A DNA stretch of 64,000 bases from Serendipita indica DSM 11827 (taxonomy: Eukaryota > Basidiomycota > Agaricomycetes > Sebacinales > Serendipitaceae). Position numbers and translations under genes: made by a program. Location of the stretch: contig CAJVGD010000016.1 in the NCBI GenBank assembly GCA_910890315.1, forward strand, positions 62,001-126,000. Direction: 5' to 3'. The notes under the pieces are model-generated. The model saw only the letters and a list, made by a program, of their open reading frames with translations. It did no database searches and was not told the origin of the DNA. Shown here piece after piece: positions 26,051-35,828 of this stretch. Every line of letters begins with the position of its first letter. Within the stretch, counting starts at the first letter, position 1.

Positions 26051-28588
26051 TTACAAAGGCTTTTGTATACTGCTCGTTGGCGTTGTAGACGTCCTACCCG
26101 CTTTGCTTGTCATATCCCTCGAACCAAACCCACCCACCATATTCTCCTCGGAACCTATTGTCAGTGCCGCAGACCGTCTCGAGTCCCTGCGCGACAGCTC
26201 TAGTTCCACCTCGTCTGGCTTGGTTCGCCTTGCAAACACCTGATGACGACGTCGACTCTGGTGGGCAGCTTCGTTCCCGACGTTGTGGATATTCTGCACA
26301 ACCTCTGTACCATCGAACAAGGCCGCCGTCTCCTCGAGCGTCTTGCCCTTGGTCTCGACCAGGAACAAAACAATGTAGACAAACTCGAAAAACAGCCAGG
26401 AACAATACACGATGTACTGAAATGCAGTATCTTAGTCGGGGATCGTTTCCGTCAATCAAGCCACTCACCAACTTCCACTTGAGTGCTTTGAGCGCGACAG
26501 GGTTCACAAACTGATTCGTCGTGATGCCGATGCCCATTGTCAAATTCTAGCCGTTCATGTCAGTGTCAATTTAGAATCATTTGCTCTTCCCCACACCATT
26601 GCTGCAAAGCCACGAGCCCGGATGCAATAGGGAAGAATTTCGACAGTATATGAGATGAGCATCGGTGTATATGCTTCCATGGTGTAAGTGTGTCATCTTT
26701 AGTATTCACAAAAGACATACCAATGCTGTAGGTCAAAAAATAGATGGGAATCATTGCAATGCTCGCATTGGCCGCCGGTCGGTTCTCTTGCGTCGTCCAT
26801 AGTGCCGTTGTAATTGTCCAGCAAATAAAAACGACGACCATTCCCGCGTTGGACATGAGGAATAGCGGCCGACGTCCGACTTTGTCCACCAAGAGCGCGG
26901 CGGCTGTCAATATTGGCACGAGAAGCGTGCATGTGTCAGAAATAAAACTCTTAAGCGCGACATAGGGGAGACGTGGGAAATTGCGACGCCGGAGTTGTGC
27001 AACCGGCACTCCTCGGCCTTCTGCTCGCCAATGAAGGACCTCATTGTGAGAAAGAAGACCGCTGGAAAGCACCCGTTCACAGCAATAATAAAGGTTTCAA
27101 ATGCGGCGTGCAGGTTTGCATCAGGATTTCGGCACCTGGGAACCACGGTACGTACTGACGGCGACGAATAAACACCAGATCTGGATGCCTCCATTGATCA
27201 AAGACCGTGTACTGGCCACTGCTACCCCGACGTTTTCAAGTACCTGGTCCAGCTATGCAGTATCAGCCTGCTGGCCATGGACGCTATGAGAGAAATCCGC
27301 ACATAATAGCTGACGAGTCCGTTACCCGACCATTGAGAGAAGAAGCCAAGTGCAAAAACTATCCGCATTCTTCGTAGATTCCCGGGGGTCTTGAACAACG
27401 TCAAGTAGGTGGTCGTCTGGTTAATCTCGCGTTCAATGGCCAAAGCTTCCCGGATCTGTCCATATGTAAAGTAGACGAGGGGATCACGTTCTCTTCCTTC
27501 TGCATGATAATTCTTCAAGACAGCAATCGCCTCTTGGTCCTGCAGTCGAATATCAGCACTCACCCAGCCAGTGTCACAGGGATCGAGGGAACTTACCCGG
27601 CCTTTGGCGACAAGCCACCTACCAAAGAGTAAAGGTTAGTTTGTCATATGGGGAGCACGTGGTAGGATAGGACTCGCCTGGGGCTCTCTGGAATAAAGAG
27701 AACGAATGTACCCAGGATCATCGCGAAGACGGCTTGGAGCATGCTAGGAACTCTACAGGTAGAATGAGATGAAAGATAATCAAAGGTTCAAAATGACGGA
27801 CCGCCATTCCCAGATGCTGCCTGTAAGCGTTCGGAGAGTGGCGTAACACACCCACGCGGAAAAGATGGAGCCAAAGTACCAGACTGTGTTGAAGAGAGCT
27901 GTGAGCGCACCGCGTTGGGTTGGATAGCTCAGCTCGGTGATCAAGACAGGTGCCGCGTTGACGATCATGCAGATCCCTACACCGACTGTCGAGGTGTCAA
28001 AAGAACGGGACAGCCGAGTTATATGTGGGAAGTGGGAATGACGTACTGATGCAGCGCGACGCGATAAAGTGGCCGACATTGGCAGCCAGCACTTGGAGCA
28101 CGACGCCCCCCACAACGATAAAGCAGCCGATGGATAATGCCTTGCGACGACCAATCCCATCGCTAATGTGGGGCGCAAATGGGAGCATCTAATATCTCGT
28201 GAGGAACTACGGCAATGTTACGCATATCGACCTACAACGAGGCCTCCAAAGTTTTGCGCAGCGCTCATGAAGCCAAGCGTGGACCCATCGGGTGAGTTGA
28301 AATGTTTCTTAAACTCGGGGAGCATTTGAAGACCTATGTGGAACCAAGCGAATGATCGCTCGACCTTCAGAACCGAGACGCCATGGTGAATCATACCATT
28401 AAGAACAGAAGAGTCATAGCCGTTGATAACACTGGCGAGAATTATGAGGGCAATGTAGCAGTTGAGAATACGAAGGCCTGTAAACGGGATAGATGGTCAG
28501 CGAATGGCCGTGAGCGTATGGTATTCGTGGTCTGACCCCTGTATTGCCACCAGTAGCCTCTGTAAGTCACCTCCTGCAGACTCCATAT
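26051..28588 (-). CDS. MFS sugar transporter, tandem copy 3 (N-terminus unresolved)
   Basis: This third tandem sugar transporter reads from EVTYRGYWWQYRG through LNCYIALIILASVINGYDSSVLNG. It then shows ISDGIGRRKAL, ELSYPTQRGA, LFIPESPRWLVAKGRD, DPLVYFTYGQIREALAIER, FFSQWSGNGLVSYY, VDKVGRRPLFLMSNAG, YTVEILPYCIRARG and VETKGKTLEETAALFDG, and ends TSSIQKPL at 26051. The body seems intact and splices like copy 2. At the place of the start Met of copies 1 and 2 this copy has ATA (28588-28586), with an in-frame stop further upstream and no in-frame ATG between. The nearby ATG at 28586 is in another frame. An upstream exon splicing to the CTGCAG before GAG-GTG-ACT could supply the start, for example one coding MRWAGGL, but this is unproven. 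One intron (26904-27155) is 252 nt against about 50 nt in the sister copies. Confidence 0.82.
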
Positions 28589-28606
28589 TTTGTGAGCGTC
28601 CAAATC

Positions 28607-28612
28607 GCGGGG
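28607..28612 (+). promoter_or_regulatory. GCGGGG box upstream of transporter copy 3
   Basis: GCGGGG lies about 19 nt before the position matching the start codon of the sister copies. Its placement resembles that of copy 2, so it may be shared ancestry of the leader, not independent regulation. Confidence 0.25.
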
Positions 28613-28843
28613 AAGGCAAGATATTCAGCCGCTTCAAAATGCCCTTATAGCGGTCGCTGCTAGGCACCGCTCGGGTATTAAATTCAACCAAGCCACCGGC
28701 CCAGCGCATTTGAGCCAGGTCCCAGGATCTTGTGCAACTCCCGTCCACAAACTCCGACGGGGATATAGAGGCGGGGCGGTTCCCGATTGGCTCCCAATAG
28801 AAGTTTGAATTGCTCCTGAGCTAGCTACAACTGCTTGAAAACC

Positions 28844-30537
28844 CTATTGAAAGGGGTAAATTACCTCGTTGTGGCTGTCAGAAGAGACGTTTAGGCCCAT
28901 CACTTGAAACGTCTTCCCCATTCCTTGTGAACTTCCGTCAATGAGGCGCAGTCCAGCTTGCCGGATCGCGCGTCTTCGGTCGTCGTTCGGTGCTGAACGC
29001 ATGAGCCCCGAAATACGTGTCTCTAATCCCATCTTGAGTAGGAACGTCTGTTGAGATACAGGTCCGAGGACCTGGACTGCTCTCATGGTCAATACTTACC
29101 CCGTTGTCCAAACAAACAGACAAACCTCCAGGAATGTCGCGAATAGCATCTCTCAGTGTAGCAAAGTCGACATTTGCCGTCAAATCGCAGTCACCGGGCG
29201 TAGTAAACGGCTCTACGATCGCATGTCTTCGTACCCCCTGGTGCAACCATGTCAGGCAGCTCATTTCATATAGGCCTCGTCCTCATACCCGTAACGAGCT
29301 CGAGAACGCGTGCTCGGCGCCATAATCTATCACTAGACCCAATCCTCCATCTGCCATGAGTTCTGCGATCGACCTCATGACGCCGACGCTTGCTCTCGAG
29401 TATTCGATACGACTACCAAGCGGGAGTGATGAGAAACGTGGGTTCGATGTGATGAATGGTACAGGAGTAACTTGACGACCCTTGGCGAAGCGTAGGGTCT
29501 GGGTAGGAGCGAGGCCTCCAATAGCCGGTCAGTTCTGACGGTTGGTTCAGGAGCACAATGCCCTCACCATCATGAGGCTGAGGATGAAGCGTAACTCCAT
29601 TCGGTGGAGCTGCGTCTACGAATATTTCATGCCAACCATCATTCTCTTTCTACCTTTATGAGCAAGCGTTGAATCACGGATGTGCTCCTCACCTCGAAGA
29701 CGTGAATAGGTAGGGCGTCGAAAAACTCGTTGGCAATGATCAATGTCCGTTCACCTGTCTATCGAGTGAGAAGAATGCCGACGACGGAAACATCCACGCG
29801 AGAAAGTAGGGTATTAGTTTAGCGTCGGCGAGACCCGAGGATGTCATACCTGGCGTGGGACATCGTCAATGTCTGCATGCCAGGAGATGGAGATTGGAGA
29901 TTGCGAGTAGTCGGCCAGAGTAGCCTGCTGCTTCTCTTGCAAAGCCTTGCTCGTTTCGACCAAATGCACCGATGTCAACGGTCCCAAGCCGGTTCGCTTT
30001 GCCAACGGCCCAGTCATTGTCTAAGTACCGGTAAATACGTGTCAAAAGGGTACAAATGAGACCATACACGAAGGATGTCGGCCGTTAGCGTCCCTCTCCC
30101 GGGCCTAGCTCCACAAGTCGTAAGTTTAGTTTCTGAGAGTTGCCGTGAAACGCGGTTTCTAGTGCGGACATGAACCAGATGGCGATGAGCTGCCCTTTGA
30201 CATGTTAGTGAAGGCCGTCGTCGAGTGACAAAAAAGCACCTCGCCGAACATTTGTGTAATCTCTGGACTGGTAATAAAGTCTCCGGCGACACCAAAGGGA
30301 TCTTGCTTCATGTAATAACCATGGGTTGGATGAGCCAGGCAGAACTGCATGTAGCTTGCGACATTGATGGGACCTGTAGCCTATTCTATATTAGCTCCAT
30401 TTTCTGATCCAAGGAATGCGCTATGCCTTTATGTTCTGCAAGAGAAGGCGCTCCAACGGTGTGCTCGCTGTCGAATGCCGACGTATTTGCTGAGCGCGTA
30501 GACTATTGAGATGGAATTTTCTGAAAACGCGATTCAT
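28844..30537 (-). CDS. NDUFAF7: NDUFAF7/MidA, complex I assembly arginine methyltransferase
   Basis: NDUFAF7 dimethylates an arginine of the 49-kDa subunit during assembly of mitochondrial complex I. The first exon MNRVFRKFHLNSLRAQQIRR, from the ATG at 30537, is a good mitochondrial presequence with Arg and no acids. It continues TPLERLLLQNIK and then, across an apparent GC-AG intron, ATGPINVASYMQFCLAHPTHGYYM. The SAM-binding core is ITSPEITQMFGE, LVELGPGRGTL, LTSVHLVETSKALQE and IIANEFFDALPIHVFE. The middle and end show KENDGWHEIFVDAAPP, ADGGLGLVIDYGAEH, TANVDFATLRDAI, QVLGPVSQQTFLLKMGL and MGKTFQVMG, all typical. The presence of this gene implies a working complex I, as expected in filamentous fungi. 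It diverges from TIF6 across only 137 bp, so both mitochondrial and ribosomal genes share one short promoter. Confidence 0.93.
30381..30426 (-). other. GC-AG intron in NDUFAF7
   Basis: The conserved frame needs LLLQNIK joined directly to ATGPINVAS. The donor at 30426 is GC (AAG followed by GCATAG) and the acceptor is AATAG, giving a 46-nt intron. No GT donor nearby keeps the conserved residues. Confidence 0.7.
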
Positions 30538-30674
30538 AACGGCGAGTCAGCGCCTGGACGAGTCAAACCGTCGACGGTGCCGAGTCCGAGTTGGGTTTGG
30601 CACATAAACCCAGCCACTGCCGCTGGCCTTTTCCTCGCGTCTACACCAGCATTTCCTTTGCGCATTACTTTGCC

Positions 30675-31683
30675 ATGGCAGTCCGTACGTGAACCTTTGG
30701 ATCAAATACCACGCACAAGCGCTGACGAAGACGGATCGTTAGGTCTTCAATACGAGAATAGCAGCGACATTGGAGTCTTTTCCAAGCTCACAAATACGTC
30801 TGTACTCTTCTAACAGCTCAACGTTTCATATCACTCAATCGTCTGCCATCAGCTATTGCCTGACCGCCATCGGAGGCTCAACCAACTTTTATGTGTGTAT
30901 ATTCTCCAATAAAATGCTTATTCTTACTCTGTTTTCTCCAGTCGGCATTCGAGAGCGAACTCGGAGATGTCATCCCCATCGTACACGCCTCCATCGCCGG
31001 CACGCGTATAATTGGCCGTCTAACGGCTGGAAACAGACATGGACTGCTTGTACCAGCAGGTACAACAGACCAGGAGCTGCAGCATCTCCGAAATTCGCTG
31101 CCAGACACAGTTGCCCTGCAGCGAATCGAGGAGCGATTGTCTGCGCTAGGAAATGTGATTGCATGCAACGATCATGTCGCACTTGTCCATCCAGATGTTG
31201 ATCGAGAGACAGAGGAGATTATCGCCGACGTTCTCAAGGTTGAAGTATTCCGCCAGACTGTCGCAGATAATGTCCTTGTGGGCAGTTACTGCGCACTCAG
31301 CAACCAAGGTGGTCTCGTACATCCAAAGACGAGCATACAGAGCCAGGACGAGCTGTCGAGTCTGCTCCAGGTACCGCTCGTGGTGGGTTCGCCGCTTGAT
31401 CACGTTGACTCGATATTCAAACTATATACTAGGCTGGGACGGTAAACCGTGGATCAGATGTGATTGGTGCTGGCCTTGTCGTCAACGACTGGTGCGCGTT
31501 TACCGGTATGGACACGACTGCGGCCGAGGTCAGCGTAATAGAAGCCGCATTCAGTGCGTATTTCTCTCTTGTATTTTTTCCCTGACATGGTTTGTGCTGA
31601 CGGCGAGTTCAGAACTGCAAGGCTACGACTCGTCTCGGGTGATCGGCGAGATGCGGGACGCACTGATCGACAACTGGGCATAA
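30675..31683 (+). CDS. TIF6: Eukaryotic initiation factor 6 (ribosome anti-association factor)
   Basis: eIF6/Tif6 is needed for 60S subunit biogenesis and blocks premature joining to the 40S subunit. Exon 1 is tiny, ATG GCA GTC C, followed by an intron and then [32 protein letters not shown] and [17 protein letters not shown], the canonical start. The pentein repeats follow: [84 protein letters not shown] and [22 protein letters not shown]. The final exons give [20 protein letters not shown] and [22 protein letters not shown]. The length of about 245 residues matches the family. Four or five introns, all GT-AG, join in frame. Nothing appears missing. Confidence 0.96.
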
Positions 31684-31914
31684 TTCTAATAAACATCTTT
31701 TCGTGTACTTTGTGTATATTTCCACACTGTGCTGTAGAGAGTTGCCTACTTGGACAAATATGGGCGTAATAGCCGGCGGTATCTGAGAATAGCAGTGACG
31801 CACGCGCGCACGGGTAATTCCCAACTCCGTTTACGACCAAATGCCCCAAAAGAAATAATACATCTTGACTCTCCCCACCACTAGTTGTACGCATTGCACC
31901 ACGCCTTGAAACCC

Positions 31915-34128
31915 ATGGATCGGACGGACAGATTCAACAAGAGCAATCCAAGGATTCTCACAACAAATTCGTCTCGCGGTTCTCCTTTTTCCAGTCGACC
32001 TGGTTCCCCCCACCGCGCTGAGAGCGTGCTCAGCTTCTTCAGAGAGGGTGAGCTCGTCTCGTCCGACGCTACGAACAAAATACTAAACATCGATATGAAC
32101 AGCTGTGAACACGGTCATTGAGCAACAGAAGCATGAGGGCGACTCCGAGGCTCATCAGGTCTGCTCACCGACGAGCCCCTAGTGGGTTGCTGACTGATGA
32201 TAATGGTATAGATTTATCGCAGCTATATTGGTCATTCTGTAAAAGGACAGCCCAGTACAGTCAATCCGGATGAAGAGGACATGATGCCCGGCATCGTCCA
32301 TCCAGGGAGTACAGGCGTCATCTACTGCACTGATAGAGCAATCGCAAACGGATTCTCATATGCCGACTCGCACTCGTGGAGCAACATGGGCCAGGGTGCA
32401 CCCGAGGTCGGCCCCATTCCAGACGCTCCTCCTCGCCCGACCTCTATTACTATGCACGTAGACGAGCTCGAGTATGCGCCCACCACAGGCGTCAAAGGTA
32501 ATGTCGTCATCTTCTCGACCCATCTGGTCGTTGATCCCCGTTCCGTAGCCCTCCGAGAGGCCGTCGCCAACATGTACAACAACACTTACCGCAATGGGAT
32601 GAAATCCCAATACACATACGAAAACGTGTGTATAGTCCCAGGAGGTCGTGCCGGCCTCTCTCGTGTGGCAGCTGTTGTCGGCGATGTGTGCGTACGAGCC
32701 ATCACTCACCAAGTTTGGATATGCTAATCTCCCGGTATAGCTATCTCGGCTTCCAGGTCCCTGATTATACCGCCTATGCACAATCCTTGGAAGTCTTTCG
32801 ACGCCTGGTTCCGATTCCGACCGCTCTCGAGGCGGAGAAGCATTACAAGCTGGACATCAAGCAAGTCAAGCGAGACATTGAAAACCAGGGTCTTTCCGTT
32901 CTACTTGCATCTAATCCTCGCAATCCAACTGGTCAAATGATCAAGTAAGTCTGATTCAAGAATCGCTCACATTGGTGGCGCTAAACGTGAAAAGGGGTGA
33001 TGAACTCAAGGAGCTCGTCGAGCTCTCGAAGCAGAAGACGACTATTATTCTTGACGAGGTGAGCCTCAGAGATTTCCCATTGCTTGTCTGATAGACCCTA
33101 GTTTTACTCTTGGTACATCTATCACGAGAATAATGAGGACATTGGAACCTCGATATCCGGAGCTTCATATATCGATGGTGCGCTCCTGGTTTCTGCTTGG
33201 ACCTACCTGACTAATCCATTTCAGATGTCAACGAGGTTAGCGTACACATATCCAAGGGGATACGTCTTACCAAATAACAGGACCCTGTAGTACTGATCGA
33301 CGGCTTGACCAAGGTGCGAAACTTTTTTTTTCTCCTAGAGCATCTGTTCATTCTTGCAGAACTGGCGACTTCCAGGCTGGAGAGTGTGCTGGGTGGTCGG
33401 CCCCAAGAACCTGATCTCTGCACTATCGCAATCAGGCTCCTTCCTTGATGGCGGAGCTAATCACCCGTATGTTGTATTGTATCCCTCCTGCTGCTAAGGC
33501 TGATCATGATTAGTCTCCAAGTCGCCGCTATTCCCCTCCTACAACCAGATCATATCAAGCAAGAAAAGGTGTGTACTGAAACTCTAGACATATTATGGTG
33601 CTGACAATGATAGGTTGCTTTGCAAATGCACTTTAAACGGAAGCGTGACCATGTCCTCTCGCGCTTGGAGCGCATGGGTCTCAAGGTTATTGTCGTCCCA
33701 CAAGCCACCTTTTACGTATGGCTTGACCTATCTGCCCTACCGGAACCATTAAACAAGTGTGTGCACTGTTAGGATCCTGGGATCTCACTGATACAGTTAC
33801 AGTGGGTTGACATTTTTTGAAGAGCTGCTGAGGGAGAAAACTATTGTCGTTCCAGGCATTTTCTTTGAGATCAACCCGTCTCATCGGCGCGATTTGTTCA
33901 GGTCACCGTGCCATCACTTTGTCCGCCTGAGCTTTGGCCCGCCGCTCAAGGTACGCAGAGCATTGAGCCCGAAACGTCTGTTCAATTTGATGTTAGGATC
34001 TTGACATGGGTTTGGATGCGATGGAGAAGCTGCTGAGGCGAGTCAAGAAGGAAGGCACCAAGCGGATGGGCCACAACTATAACAAAAGTGTCGACTTGGA
34101 TAAAGCAAATATCCCGACTGTAGCCTGA
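31915..34128 (+). CDS. PLP-dependent aminotransferase, class I/II
   Basis: This is a fold-type I pyridoxal-phosphate enzyme of the aspartate/aromatic aminotransferase group; ACC-synthase-like relatives have similar layout. The N-terminus, from the ATG at 31915, is a Ser/Arg-rich tail (MDRTDRFNKSNPRIL) followed by REGEAVNTVIEQQ. The catalytic core shows ADSHSWSNMGQGAPEVG, VCIVPGGRAGLSRVAAV, LASNPRNPTGQMI (the N-P-x-N-P-T-G motif), IILDEFYSWYI (D and Y holding PLP), DGLTKNWRLPGWRVCWV (Schiff-base Lys) and HHFVRLSFGPP (substrate-carboxylate Arg). It ends NIPTVA with a TGA at 34126-34128. Some ten short introns are needed. No organelle signal is evident. Substrate is unknown; alanine, aromatic or aspartate are all possible. 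It lies 231 bp after TIF6 on the same strand. Confidence 0.9.
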
Positions 34129-34279
34129 GGATTATAATCGATTGTAGGATTCCTGACCAATCAAAGCTTTTTGGACTTGTCTCGATGGGATTGGGTCATA
34201 ATGCATGACGTCGATCGTAGCTCCGCCTTGTTTGGGCCTCAATCTTGGACTCTTCCACATCTTTCTGCTTGCAGAAAAC

Positions 34280-35425
34280 ATGATCATAGCACGAACAGGC
34301 CTCTCCTCCCGTTCATCGCTCTTGCTCCGTCTTTCGACCACCACCCCCCGCTATCTCTCGACACACTCCCAGCGGCCGCTCGTCAACTATAAACCGTCAA
34401 AACTGCCCCTTGCGACTCTAGGAGGTATTCGACTCGCAGCAAGCCAAGTCTCCAATCGCCCTGGGTCACAGTCGATCCCTCATGCCGTTCAAAATATTCG
34501 CGAGGAGGCTGGACACGCAATTGAAGACGTCGCGCAAAAGATCGCGGCAGCTCCACAGCCGTTCGGCTCGACAGCCCAGGACTCTCCGCTCAACAGCGGC
34601 TTTGTGGGCATTACGAGCGCTATTGCGTCGGCTGTTCCGACGTACGTATGACCTTGAATTGATTGTATATCTAACAAGTTTGCAGCCCTGTAATGGTATT
34701 TGGTCTCGCTGGGAGTCTACCATACCTTGGGACGTCTATTTATTCCGTCTACCTCGCAAATCAGGCCGGTCAGGCTGCTTCAGGCATAGCGTCCAAGATA
34801 GATCCTGGCCTTGCTATGAGTCTTCTCGATCAAGCCATGAACGTTCAGGTTACTTACGGCGCGGTCATGTTGGGTTTCCTGGGTGCTATTCACTGGGGTC
34901 TCGAATTTGCCCAGTTCAATGGCTCCAAAGGTGCCCCGAGACTACTACTCGGCATTGCGCCAACAATAGTTGGGTGGGCAACGCTTGGTCTCGATCCTGG
35001 ACTCGCTCTGGTTGCACAGTGGGCTGGCTTTACTGGGCTTTGGCTCGCCGATATGCGAGCAACTGCAGCCGGGTGGAGTAAGTACCCCTGGACTTGCATC
35101 TCCTATATATCTGACTCTGCTTTCAGCCCCAGTCTGGTATTCTCAGTATCGCTTCTACCTCTCCATCCTCGTCGGCACTTGCATTATCGGTACTCTTGCA
35201 GGAACTTCCTACTTTGGACCGACTCAGTCTCATTCTGCGACACTTCGCGAGCTGCATGCTCTCCGTCAAGCCCGTGAAAGACGTGTCAAGGAGGAGATGA
35301 ACAAGCCTGTAGCACCCGGTGAAGTCGGTGGTGTGAGTGGGGAGGAAACAAATGCCGATGTGTTCGTTTTGATCAAGCATGCGCCCGAACCAACGGAGAA
35401 GGACAAAAAGAAGAACGATCAGTAA
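34280..35425 (+). CDS. DUF3429 mitochondrial inner-membrane protein (TMEM69-like)
   Basis: The start chosen, ATG at 34280, gives MIIARTGLSSRSSLLLRLSTTTPRYLS, a likely mitochondrial presequence. An in-frame ATG 75 nt upstream is possible but hides the presequence. After a linker, the DUF3429 domain begins TPVMVFGLAGSLPYLGTSIYSVYL. It continues NVQVTYGAVMLGFLGAIHWGLEF, RLLLGIAPTIVGWATLGL, LVAQWAGFTGLWLADMRATAAGW and, after an intron, TPVWYSQYRFYLSILVGTCII. That makes about five hydrophobic helices with the family's conserved IHWGLEF and QWAGFTGLW. The C-terminal tail is charged and ends EKDKKKNDQ. The biochemical role of the family is not known. Mitochondrial targeting is an inference from the leader. 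Confidence 0.85.
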
Positions 35426-35828
35426 AGTGTAGTGCCTGTGTTTCGCCGTGTCCATTACTTTTGCTGTAGATTACTCAACTTGAAACTGTTTTCATAGCCA
35501 GTCTAGTTTCGAGCGCCCCGTGAACGGTAGCCACTGCCCTGGTGGCAGCGCAGATACTTGTACATTGCTTAGTTCACAGCAAAGACACCATAGCGCAACC
35601 ATGTTCATTTATTTCAAATTGAAATCGGATATCGAGGTTAGACTAAGTGTCTTGGTGGGATCCGCGTCTTTTGACCCTCCCTCGTAACTTCCTCTTCCTG
35701 TGTCCGGTCCATTCGCAAGTTTAAATCAACCCAAATATTTCTAAATCACCTGTTATCGCTGGAACCTCAACTATCGGCACAACCAGCGAGTCCGCAAGGC
35801 GAACAAACGTTACTGTACCAAACCAGCC
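35426..35828. other. Intergenic region upstream of the Ser-rich orphan gene
   Basis: This 403-bp stretch holds the 3' side of the DUF3429 gene and the promoter of the next gene. I see no gene or clear motif in it. Confidence 0.4.

Noticed and set aside
26907-27194. Open frame across the long intron of transporter copy 3
   Set aside because: It shares no similarity with the sister copies, and clean donor and acceptor sites bound it as an intron.
19508-28588. A secondary-metabolite or sugar-utilisation gene cluster around the transporters
   Set aside because: No catabolic enzyme, synthase or pathway regulator lies beside them. The amylase is 12 kb away with unrelated genes between.
34205-34279. 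Upstream in-frame ATG of the DUF3429 gene
   Set aside because: Starting at 34280 exposes a good mitochondrial presequence, while the upstream 25 residues would hide it. It cannot be excluded without transcript data.
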